In this document: one piece after another, positions 1 through 7,501 of the stretch | Layout of the letters: each line of letters starts with the position of its first letter | Position numbering within the stretch: position 1 is the first letter of the stretch | Source of the DNA: JANXDG01 sp964561135 | GTDB lineage: Bacteria; Elusimicrobiota; Endomicrobiia; DTEH01 | Direction of reading: 5' to 3' | Assembly (NCBI GenBank): GCA_964561135.1 | Contig: CAZLOB010000077.1 | Span: 1 to 45,498 of the forward strand | DNA: 45,498 nucleotides | The notes under the pieces: model-generated | The model's input: the letters and a program-made list of their open reading frames with translations, nothing else | What the model was told of the DNA's origin: nothing | Databases searched by the model: none | Translations under genes and position numbers: made by a program

Positions 1-482
1 AAAACTTTTTTCCCTAAAATTTTGTTTGATTTTTTTATTTTATCTATTTTTCTTTCATACTCCTTAATTATTTTTTCAGCAATTTTTTCTTTATCTAAAT
101 TTTTTGCAATAGTTAAAAATTGTTTTTTTAATTCATCATAACTATTTACTGGATCTAAAACAACTACATTTATACCCAACATCATTAATTTATCTACAGC
201 TTCTTTCTTAAATCCCTCTTTTGAGACAAAAACTATATCAGGTCTCAGTTTAACAATTTCTTCTACATTTACCTCAAGATAAGTACCAACAACTTTCTGT
301 TTTTTAGAAATTCGTCTACAAAATGTTGTGATTCCAACAACATTTTCTTTTTCACCAAGTATATACAAACTTTCAGTTATAGAAGGCGTAAGTGAAACTA
401 TTCTGTTCTCTTTACTTAAACAAAAAACTACATAAAAAAATAGCAAAAGTTTAACAAAACTTAATCTTATCAAATTTTGCAT
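1..482 (-). CDS. BtuF-like corrinoid ABC transporter substrate-binding protein (C-terminus cut by window edge)
   Basis: The reading frame is open from an ATG at 482 to the window edge, giving about 160 residues without a stop. It begins MQNLIRLSFVKLLLFFYVVF, a hydrophobic export signal with a Cys near residue 21 that does not match the usual lipobox well. A TroA/BtuF-type core follows: ENRIVSLTPSITESLYILG, VVGITTFCRR, VVGTYLEVNVEEIVKLRPDI and then VFVSKEG. This is the N-terminal lobe plus the start of the linking helix of periplasmic vitamin B12, haem or siderophore binding proteins. The gene overlaps the end of nrdG by 32 bases and is the last visible gene behind the cobalamin riboswitch, so B12 or another corrinoid is the likely ligand. 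Permease and ATPase genes would be expected beyond the edge. The family is clear; the ligand is inferred from context. Confidence 0.85.
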   Translation of the reverse strand, partial: MQNLIRLSFVKLLLFFYVVFCLSKENRIVSLTPSITESLYILGEKENVVGITTFCRRISKKQKVVGTYLEVNVEEIVKLRPDIVFVSKEGFKKEAVDKLMMLGINVVVLDPVNSYDELKKQFLTIAKNLDKEKIAEKIIKEYERKIDKIKKSNKILGKKV

Positions 483-1050
483 ATCGCTTTATATATTTTT
501 CTTTAGGTAAAATAAAAGATTGAATTTCACTAATCCATTCTTCCGGCATAACAGTTGGATCAAAAGTTGTTCTAAATTCGTATTGTAAGTTTGAATTTCT
601 TAAAATGTTAATACTTTCAATAATTTTACTTACATCAACTTTTGTCCTACAAACTAGTTTATATTTCTCTTCCTGTAAAGGAGCCTTTATATCAAAAGAT
701 ACATAATCAATAAAAGGTAGAACTTTTTCTAACACTTCTGGATTACTTCCATTTGTATCCAATTTAATCAAAAATCCCATATTTTTTATTTTATATATTA
801 CCTCAAATAAATCACTTTGAATTGTTGGTTCACCTCCACAAAAAACTACTCCATCAATTAAATTTTTTCTTTTCAAAAGATAACAAAATATTTCTTCCAT
901 AGGTACTATAGGACCAAACAATTTTGAATATACTAATTCAGGATTATGACAATAATAACATCTAAAATTACACCCCTGAGTAAATACCACACAACAAACA
1001 TACGGAGGAAAATCAATCAACGATGTTTTTATAAACCCTCCTATTTTCAT
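451..1050 (-). CDS. nrdG: Anaerobic ribonucleoside-triphosphate reductase activating protein (radical SAM)
   Basis: The protein has 199 residues and starts MKIGGFIKTSLIDFPP. Residues 27-34 are CNFRCYYC, the CxxxCxxC motif that binds the 4Fe-4S cluster and S-adenosylmethionine. GVVFCGGEPT further on is the SAM-contacting GGE segment. Enzymes of this family generate the glycyl radical on NrdD. The frame stays open upstream to 1218, but that stretch is antisense-like filler inside nrdD. The ATG at 1050 lies one base after the nrdD stop and gives the normal family N-terminus. Translation is probably coupled to nrdD. The start of the BtuF-like gene overlaps the last 32 bases. Confidence 0.93.
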   Translation of the reverse strand: MKIGGFIKTSLIDFPPYVCCVVFTQGCNFRCYYCHNPELVYSKLFGPIVPMEEIFCYLLKRKNLIDGVVFCGGEPTIQSDLFEVIYKIKNMGFLIKLDTNGSNPEVLEKVLPFIDYVSFDIKAPLQEEKYKLVCRTKVDVSKIIESINILRNSNLQYEFRTTFDPTVMPEEWISEIQSFILPKEKYIKRYAKFDKIKFC

Positions 1051-1051
1051 C

Positions 1052-3181
1052 TTACACAGAAACACTACTAACCTTAAACATATTTCTAAGTCTAAACTCT
1101 TCTCGTTTACCATCATTCCATTGAGAAACTGGTCGTAAATAACCAACAATCCTTGAATATACTTCACACTCTGCATTACATTTTGGACATGTTTCAATTT
1201 TCCCTGAAAAGAAGCCACAATTTGGGCAAATACTAAAAGTTGGAGTAATTGAAAAATAAGGTAATTTATAGTTCTCGCATATTTTTCTAACTAAATTTTT
1301 CACACTACCATAATCATCAATTGTTTCTCCTACAAATATGTGAACCACTGTACCACCAGTAAATTTTGTCTGCATTTCATCTTGAAGATCTAAAAATTCA
1401 AAAATGTCCAAATTATGATTAACAGGTAGATGAACTGAGTTAGTATAAAATGGATATTTTAGGTGTGCAAGTACACCATATTCTGTTTTTAAACTAGGAA
1501 AAAACTTTTTATCTAATAAAGCTAATCTATAACTTGTACTTTCAGCAGGAGTTGCTTCTAAGTTATAAAGATTCCCTGTTTCAAGTTGAAATTCTAAAAG
1601 CTTTTCTCTTATAAAATCTAAAATCTCTATTGCAAAATTTCTTGCTTCTTCGTATAAAAGATTTTTGTTAAGAAAGTTTAAACAACACTCATTCATACCT
1701 ACAATACCTATTGTAGAAAAATGATTTGTCCAGTACCTACCTGTTTTTTTCTTTATGTTTCTTAAATAAAACTTAGAATAAGGATATAAATTGTTTTCAG
1801 TGAAAGTTTCTATTACTTTTCTTTTTATCTCTAAACTTATTTTTGCAAGATTTAAAATCTTCTCTAATCTTTCAAAAAACTCCTGTTTAGATTTTGATAA
1901 ATACCCTATTCTTGGCAAGTTAATTGTTACTACTCCAATTGAACCTGTTAATGGTGCTGCTCCAAAAAGTCCTCCACCTTTTTTCTTCAACTCTCTATTA
2001 TCAAGTCGAAGTCGACAACACATACTTCTAATATCATCCGGTTTAAGATCTGAATTAACTAAATTAGAAAAATATGGTATACCATATTTACCTGTAACCT
2101 CCCATAAAATGTCTAACTCTTTATTATCCCAACAAAAATCTTTAGTAATATTATAAGTTGGTATAGGGAAAGTAAAAACCCTTCCTTTAGCATCACCCTC
2201 TTTCATTACTTCAAGAAATGCTTTATTAATCATAACAATCTCTTTCTGAAACTCTGCATATGTTTTTTCTTTTAATTCTCCGCCAACTACTACTGGTTGA
2301 TTTTTAAGACTATCTGGAACGGTTAAATCAAATGTAATATTTGAAAATGGAGTTTGGAAACCCACTCTTGTGGGAACATTCAAATTAAAAATAAATTCTT
2401 GTAAAGATTGTTTTACTTCTTCATATTTGAGATTATCATAATACACAAAAGGTGCAAGCAATGTGTCAAAATTCGACAATGCTTGAGCACCTGCTGCCTC
2501 TCCTTGCATAGTATAGAAAAAGTTTACAATTTGTCCCAAGGCAGTTCTGAAATGTTTGGGCGGTTTGGATTCTACTTTGCCTTTTACCCCTTTAAAACCT
2601 TCTACCAATAAATCATATAAATCCCAACCAACACAATATGTACTTATAAAACCTAAATCATGGATATGGATATCTCCATTAAGATGTGCTTGTCGTATTT
2701 CATCAGGATATATTTTATAAAGCCAATATATCTTACTTACTTCAGAAGAGATATAATGGTTTAGCCCTTGTAAAGAAAAATCGATGTTGCTATTTTCTTT
2801 TACTTGCCAATCAGATTTAGAAATATAATCATCAATTAGTTTAACATTAAATTTTGAAGCAATTTCTCTTAATTGTTTGTGTTGTTCTCGATATAAAATG
2901 TATGATTTTGCAGTTTTTCTAAAAGGAGATTCTAACAACACACTTTCAACAACATCTTGTATTTGTTCTACTGACGGTATTTCTTCTTGTAAATATTGAG
3001 TTAACAAACTTAAAACTTTTAAAGCAAGATATTTTGCAATTTCTTCAGAGAATTCTCCAGTTGCTTTCCCAGCTTTTAAAATTGCGTTAAAAATTTTTTT
3101 AACCTCAAACTTTTCTAACCTACCATCTCGTTTTTTTACAAATTGAAATTCAAATACTGTTTTAGGATGTTCAAGCTTCAT
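1052..3181 (-). CDS. nrdD: Class III (anaerobic) ribonucleoside-triphosphate reductase
   Basis: The protein has 709 residues and reduces ribonucleoside triphosphates with an oxygen-sensitive glycyl radical. An N-terminal ATP-cone (KKRDGRLEKFEVKKIFNAIL, about residues 16-36) gives allosteric control. The large barrel follows. The C-terminus has a zinc ribbon (CPNCGFF ... CPKCNAEC) and the glycyl-radical loop SRIVGYLRPVSQWNDGKREE, where the Gly of VGYL is the radical site. Two starts are possible: a TTG at 3190 and an ATG at 3181. AGGGAG lies about 10 bases before the ATG and almost touches the TTG, so the ATG is preferred. It sits 28 bases after thyX and is followed directly by nrdG. It needs no B12, which fits its place behind a B12 riboswitch. 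Confidence 0.95.
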   Translation of the reverse strand: MKLEHPKTVFEFQFVKKRDGRLEKFEVKKIFNAILKAGKATGEFSEEIAKYLALKVLSLLTQYLQEEIPSVEQIQDVVESVLLESPFRKTAKSYILYREQHKQLREIASKFNVKLIDDYISKSDWQVKENSNIDFSLQGLNHYISSEVSKIYWLYKIYPDEIRQAHLNGDIHIHDLGFISTYCVGWDLYDLLVEGFKGVKGKVESKPPKHFRTALGQIVNFFYTMQGEAAGAQALSNFDTLLAPFVYYDNLKYEEVKQSLQEFIFNLNVPTRVGFQTPFSNITFDLTVPDSLKNQPVVVGGELKEKTYAEFQKEIVMINKAFLEVMKEGDAKGRVFTFPIPTYNITKDFCWDNKELDILWEVTGKYGIPYFSNLVNSDLKPDDIRSMCCRLRLDNRELKKKGGGLFGAAPLTGSIGVVTINLPRIGYLSKSKQEFFERLEKILNLAKISLEIKRKVIETFTENNLYPYSKFYLRNIKKKTGRYWTNHFSTIGIVGMNECCLNFLNKNLLYEEARNFAIEILDFIREKLLEFQLETGNLYNLEATPAESTSYRLALLDKKFFPSLKTEYGVLAHLKYPFYTNSVHLPVNHNLDIFEFLDLQDEMQTKFTGGTVVHIFVGETIDDYGSVKNLVRKICENYKLPYFSITPTFSICPNCGFFSGKIETCPKCNAECEVYSRIVGYLRPVSQWNDGKREEFRLRNMFKVSSVSV

Positions 3182-3209
3182 AATAGTCAATCTCCCTAAT
3201 AAACTGCAA

Positions 3210-3833
3210 TTAAAATTCTTTTTTCACTATAATTTCTCTTTCTTCATCAATCTCAAAATCATCAAAAGCTGAAGGTGCATGATTTTTTAAAATTTTTAAA
3301 ATTTCTATAACAACTCTTCTTATCTCCCATTGAGAATTAATGTCTCCTCTTAACTCTATAATATGTCTCCATTCTCTAAAATTAGCTGTGATAACTATTT
3401 GAGTTTGCGTTGCATTTGGTAAAACATATCTTGCATCTTCTTTTTCAATTCCTAATTCTATTAATTTTGCATAAACTTGTTTAGAATTTTGCATAAAATT
3501 ACAAAATAATTCATGAGCATCTGAATTCTTTCTAATAGAATCTGGTTCAACATATTCAAAATTACTCTCATCAACATATCTTTGAGATTGTTGAGTAAAA
3601 GAACAAAGTCTATGTCTAACCAATTGATGGCTACAAGCTCTTGAAATACCAGAGATCTTAAAAGTAGCATAAGCATGTTCTAAAACAGAAAGATGACCTA
3701 ACTTCACCATTTTTTTAACAAAAGTTCTCTGAGAATCTTCTGTTTGATTATTATAAGAAAGGTGAGAAATTCTTCCTGCAATTTCTATAAGTTTTTCTGC
3801 ATCATGAGTGATGGAAAGAAGTTCTATTTTCAT
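3210..3833 (-). CDS. thyX: FAD-dependent thymidylate synthase
   Basis: The protein has 207 residues and converts dUMP to dTMP using methylene-tetrahydrofolate, FAD and NADPH. The family signature RHRxxSxxxxSxR is present as RHRLCSFTQQSQR at residues 73-85, preceded by the usual SRACSHQLV. The C-terminal region has the expected ELRGDINSQWEIR. The ATG at 3833 is chosen because GGAGG lies just before it (GGAGGTTTTTATG). The longer TTG-started version would put this ribosome binding site inside the coding region. It is the first gene behind the cobalamin riboswitch and its terminator-like stem. ThyX itself does not use B12, so its control by B12 probably reflects shared control of deoxynucleotide supply with nrdDG. 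Confidence 0.95.
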   Translation of the reverse strand: MKIELLSITHDAEKLIEIAGRISHLSYNNQTEDSQRTFVKKMVKLGHLSVLEHAYATFKISGISRACSHQLVRHRLCSFTQQSQRYVDESNFEYVEPDSIRKNSDAHELFCNFMQNSKQVYAKLIELGIEKEDARYVLPNATQTQIVITANFREWRHIIELRGDINSQWEIRRVVIEILKILKNHAPSAFDDFEIDEEREIIVKKEF

Positions 3834-3878
3834 AAAAACCTCCAATAAAGAAAAAAATTAATAAGCACGAAAGTATTT

Positions 3879-3977
3879 AAAAAATTGAGGGAAGATACCT
3901 AGGTTGGATAAAGGAAAGAAAAAGAAGATAAATAGTTCTACGGTGCTTCATTCCCCACCCAACGTAGGTACTTCCCT
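3879..3977 (-). terminator. Riboswitch expression platform: long intrinsic-terminator-like stem
   Basis: In the RNA sense, AGGGAAGTACCTACGTTGG (3977-3959) pairs with CCAACCTAGGTATCTTCCCT (3907-3888). This gives 18 pairs with one bulged U and one C-C mismatch, closing a loop of about 51 nt. CAA and then six U (3884-3879) follow. The stem starts right after the last conserved riboswitch segment and ends about 45 nt before thyX. A smaller hairpin inside it (CTAC/GTAG with GGTG/CACC, 3967-3938) uses the same left arm and could be an alternative fold. The U tract is short and offset by CAA, so termination is probable but not certain. Confidence 0.7.
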
Positions 3978-4091
3978 AAGTCGGTGATAGACCGGGCTCC
4001 TTCATCCTGCTTTTTTGCAGAATGAAGATTACCGTTGCGTGGGCAGCGGCCTGAATCTCACAGGCACTTCCCCCACCGACCCGGTTGTGTC
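3978..4091 (-). promoter_or_regulatory. Cobalamin (B12) riboswitch
   Basis: In the RNA sense the element holds the recognisable B12-box parts in order: ACCGGGTCGGTGGGGGAAG at the 5' side, a short stem GCCTG...CAGGC around TGAGATT, and the core GCTGCCCACGCAACGGTAA. A peripheral hairpin follows (TTCATTCTGC, six A, GCAGGATGAA), and then AGCCCGGTCTATCACCGAC closes the fold. TCGGTG near the 5' end pairs with CACCGA at the 3' end. The core closely matches the conserved cobalamin pattern of GAGATTC..GGCGCTG.CCCGCAACGGT type. It lies in a gene-free stretch between coaE and thyX and points at thyX-nrdD-nrdG-btuF. A covariance-model search (RF00174) was not possible here. Confidence 0.9.
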
Positions 4092-4106
4092 AAACAAAAC
4101 CAATAA

Positions 4107-4136
4107 TTTTTAACAAATTACAAAATTATTTGTCAA
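4107..4136 (-). promoter_or_regulatory. Candidate sigma-70-type promoter for the riboswitch transcript
   Basis: On the minus strand a perfect TTGACA (4136-4131) is followed after 17 bases by TTAAAA, or after 18 by TAAAAA. Transcription would start near 4100, just before the first conserved riboswitch bases at 4091. The position fits well. The -10 is a weak match and AT-rich sequence makes such matches common. Confidence 0.5.
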
Positions 4137-4140
4137 TAGT

Positions 4141-4734
4141 TTAACAAACATTTAAAAAATTTATAATCTTTATAACTTGTTTACGTAATTCTTCTTTTGA
4201 AACATCATTATTGTTAATAACAAAATCAGACTTCTGGATTTTTTCTTTAACACATTTTTGTCTGTTAAACAGAAGGTTTAACAAATTTTTATTTATGTTT
4301 CTTTTCTTTAACCGTTGAATTTGGTTTTGTTTAGAACAATAAACTGTAATTACATAGTCAAACTTACTTTCCAACTTTTTTTCGAACAGAAGAGGAACAT
4401 CTACTACACAAAGCTTACAACCTTTATTTCGTAATTTTTTAATTTTGTCAAAAACTTTTTTCAGTATCACTGGATGAACAATTTTTTCAAGTTTGTAAAG
4501 ATTTTTCTTATTATCACATAATACCTCTGCTAATTTTTTTGTAGAAATTTTATTCTTATCAAGTATGTTTTTTCCAAAAGTTTTTACAATTTTATTTTTT
4601 AAAGTTTCATCTGTTTTAAGCAAATTGTGGTATACATCATCACAACAGATCGTAGGATATCCTAAAGATGCAAAAATTTTTAACACAGTTGTTTTCCCTG
4701 AAGCAATGTTTCCTGTCAATGCTACTAACTTCAT
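4141..4734 (-). CDS. coaE: Dephospho-CoA kinase
   Basis: The protein has 197 residues and catalyses the last step of coenzyme A synthesis, phosphorylating the 3'-OH of dephospho-CoA with ATP. The N-terminus MKLVALTGNIASGKTT holds the P-loop (GNIASGKT, residues 8-15). The CoaE-typical CCDDVYH follows at about residues 30-36, then VVDVPLLFEKKLE and YVITVYCSKQNQIQRLKKR of the lid region. Length is normal for the family. The gene starts two bases after the polA stop, is the last gene of the long run that begins at rplU, and ends just before the promoter of the B12-controlled unit. Confidence 0.93.
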   Translation of the reverse strand: MKLVALTGNIASGKTTVLKIFASLGYPTICCDDVYHNLLKTDETLKNKIVKTFGKNILDKNKISTKKLAEVLCDNKKNLYKLEKIVHPVILKKVFDKIKKLRNKGCKLCVVDVPLLFEKKLESKFDYVITVYCSKQNQIQRLKKRNINKNLLNLLFNRQKCVKEKIQKSDFVINNNDVSKEELRKQVIKIINFLNVC

Positions 4735-4736
4735 TC

Positions 4737-7493
4737 TTATTCCTCACCCCAACGAGATAAAATTTTAGTATCAACCACAAGCGGTACTTTTAAGTTTACA
4801 ACGTTCTCCATAATATCTTTAATTTTTTCTACTGCAAAATTTAAAATATCTTCTTGTATTTCAAACAAAAGTTCATCATGAATTTGAACCAACATTTTTA
4901 TTTTCTCATCAAAATTTTCGTTAACGATAAACTCATCAATTTTAACCATTGCAAGTTTAATAATTTCAGCAGCAGTACCTTGTATCGGAGTGTTTACTGC
5001 TAATCTCATCCCAAAAGATTGTAACGATTTATTCGTCGAATTAATCTCCGGAATATACCTTATTCTTCCAAAAAGTGTTTTCACATAACCATTAAGTTTG
5101 GCAAATTTTATTGTTTCTTCAATCCAAGATTTTACATCTGAGTATTTATCAAAATATTTTTTTATATATTCTTCAGCTTCAGAAACAGAGATTCTTAATT
5201 CCTTTGCCAACCCTTGAGCAGATATACCATATATAATACCAAAATTTATTATTTTTGCAACACGGCGTAAATTTTCATTAATATTCTCCTCAGGTATACC
5301 GAAAATTTCGCTTGCAGTTGATTTATGTATATCTTTATTATCAAAAAATGCTGTAAGTAAAGTTTTATCGTTTGAGAAATGTGCTAAAATACGTAACTCA
5401 ATCTGAGAATAATCAAGAGAAACAAATTTATAATCTTTCTGTGGAACAAAAATGTTACGTATCTTTTTACCCAACTCAGTTTTTACAGGAACATTTTGCA
5501 AATTAGGCTCTTCAGAAGATAATCTTCCGGTAACAGTGCCAGTGAGGTTAAATGTTGTATGTATTCGTCCTGTTTTAGGGTTTATATATTGTGGTATTGG
5601 TTCTAAATAAGTATTCTTAAGTTTTTCTAATTCTCTATATTTCAGAATAAGTGGTATAATAGGATGAACATTTTCTAAATAAAGTAATACTTCTTCATCG
5701 GTTGAAAAACCTGTCTTTCCCTTTTTTACTGGTGGTAGCTTTAATTTTTCAAACAAAACAAAAGCTACTTGTTTAGGAGAATTAAGATTGAAATTAAATC
5801 CTACATAAGCAAAAATTTTTTGTCTCACATCTTCAATTTCTTTATCAATTTCTTCCTTCAAATCATCAATATACTTTTTATCTACTAAAATACCATTTGT
5901 TTCCATTTTAACCAATATTTTAACCATAGGAAGTTCTATAGTTTCATAAATAGATTTTATACTTTGAAATTCTTTTTCATTACAAATTTTTTGATAAATT
6001 TCATAAATTGCTTCTAAAGAATCAAACATACGTAAGACAAATTTTTCTATCGGGAATAATTGAAAATTTAACTCTTTTGGTAAAGAAATTTCAGATACAG
6101 GTTTCTGGATCAACCACAAACTAGCTAACTCTTGTAAGGAAGTAATTTTTTTATGAGATTTAATTAAATGTGACAACAACAACACATCATTAATCTTGGT
6201 AGAAAGAGAATTTAATTCCAATTCGTAAATTGTAGCTATTTTTTTTATTTGTGACTTTATATCGTAAGTGATTATATTTATTTTGTTTTCAAAAAATAAA
6301 TATGAAATAAATTTTTTAGCTAACTTTTGTTCTAAAGGGTCTAAAAAACTGTTATTCGACATTATATGCTTAATAAACGGGGTATAAAAAAAAGTTTTCT
6401 TTTGTTTTGCATATATTATACCTATACAACCGATCAAATCATCAGTTTTCTCTTTATACAATACACAAGATACAACTTCGTCAGCAGTTTGTGTTATTTT
6501 TAAAAACTCATCCAATGTCGTCAAATTGTTAACATATAAAACCTCAGGATCTTTTTTCGGTGGAACAAAAGAGAACAATAAACTTTCAGCATCACTACTT
6601 TTTTGTTGTTCAAAACTTGTATACGGTAGTTTATCCATTTCACGGAGGATACTTTTCATTTCGTATTTTAACAAAAATTCTTTAATTTTATGTGTATTTA
6701 ACTGTAAAATCTTTAGGTTTTCTAAAGAGATATTTTCAATTTCAGGAATTTCTACAGCTAAACTTACCAACTCTTTACTTTTGTATATTTCTTCCTTATG
6801 ATCCAAAAACTTTTTCTTTAAATCATGTTTAAGTTTGTCTAAATTAGAATATATTCCATCAATAGAACCAAATTTTGTAAGTAATTCAGCTGCTGTTTTT
6901 GGTCCTACACCGTCTAACCCAACAATATTATCTATTTTATCACCTACTAACGCAAAATAATCTGTAAGAGCTGAAGGTGAAACACCATATTTCTTTTTTA
7001 CTTCTTCTTCGTCATACCAGATGTCTTTATGTTCATTATAAACTAAAACTTTTTCGTTCACTAGTTGTAATATATCTTTATCACCACTAATAATAACAAT
7101 TTCGTTTTCTTTAGCAAATTTTTTGACTAGACAACTTATAACATCATCAGCTTCAAAACCATCAACTGATAAATAAGGTATTCCACTTTGTACAACAAAC
7201 TCTTTCACAATAGGAAATTGCATTTTAATATTCTCATCAAGTTTTTTTCTTGTTGCTTTATATTCTTTATAAACTTTATGCCTAAAAGTAGGCTTTTCTG
7301 AATCTAAACAAATGCAAAAATATTCTGGTTTAAAATTTTTCAATATTTTAAATATCATACGAATAAAACCAAATACTGCATTAACAGGTAAACCAGATGA
7401 AGTTGTTAACAATGGTATTGCATGATACGCTCTATGAATATACGCATTACCATCTACAAGAAAAATCTTTGAGGTGTTTTTAGAAGAGTTCAT
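4737..7493 (-). CDS. polA: DNA polymerase I
   Basis: The protein has 918 residues. The N-terminal 5'-3' exonuclease domain (about 1-290) has IFLVDGNAYIHRAYHA, DGFEADDVI, ISGDKDILQLV and LVGDKIDNIVGLDGVGPKTA. The middle domain (about 310-500) is in the place of the 3'-5' exonuclease but lacks the DxE metal ligands of motif I, so proofreading is probably lost, as in Thermus and Bacillus enzymes. The polymerase domain has motif A DYSQIELR (from residue 694), motif B RRVAKIINFGIIYG (from about 743; the Phe is the residue that disfavours dideoxynucleotides) and motif C QIHDELLFE (His 872). The gene has roles in repair and Okazaki fragment maturation. It starts 8 bases after the coiled-coil gene. 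Confidence 0.96.
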   Translation of the reverse strand: MNSSKNTSKIFLVDGNAYIHRAYHAIPLLTTSSGLPVNAVFGFIRMIFKILKNFKPEYFCICLDSEKPTFRHKVYKEYKATRKKLDENIKMQFPIVKEFVVQSGIPYLSVDGFEADDVISCLVKKFAKENEIVIISGDKDILQLVNEKVLVYNEHKDIWYDEEEVKKKYGVSPSALTDYFALVGDKIDNIVGLDGVGPKTAAELLTKFGSIDGIYSNLDKLKHDLKKKFLDHKEEIYKSKELVSLAVEIPEIENISLENLKILQLNTHKIKEFLLKYEMKSILREMDKLPYTSFEQQKSSDAESLLFSFVPPKKDPEVLYVNNLTTLDEFLKITQTADEVVSCVLYKEKTDDLIGCIGIIYAKQKKTFFYTPFIKHIMSNNSFLDPLEQKLAKKFISYLFFENKINIITYDIKSQIKKIATIYELELNSLSTKINDVLLLSHLIKSHKKITSLQELASLWLIQKPVSEISLPKELNFQLFPIEKFVLRMFDSLEAIYEIYQKICNEKEFQSIKSIYETIELPMVKILVKMETNGILVDKKYIDDLKEEIDKEIEDVRQKIFAYVGFNFNLNSPKQVAFVLFEKLKLPPVKKGKTGFSTDEEVLLYLENVHPIIPLILKYRELEKLKNTYLEPIPQYINPKTGRIHTTFNLTGTVTGRLSSEEPNLQNVPVKTELGKKIRNIFVPQKDYKFVSLDYSQIELRILAHFSNDKTLLTAFFDNKDIHKSTASEIFGIPEENINENLRRVAKIINFGIIYGISAQGLAKELRISVSEAEEYIKKYFDKYSDVKSWIEETIKFAKLNGYVKTLFGRIRYIPEINSTNKSLQSFGMRLAVNTPIQGTAAEIIKLAMVKIDEFIVNENFDEKIKMLVQIHDELLFEIQEDILNFAVEKIKDIMENVVNLKVPLVVDTKILSRWGEE

Positions 7494-7501
7494 TTTTTTA
7501 C

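Noticed and set aside
1051..1218. Longer N-terminus for nrdG reaching 1218
   Set aside because: The extra residues lie inside nrdD in another frame and do not resemble NrdG; the ATG at 1050 gives the normal start.
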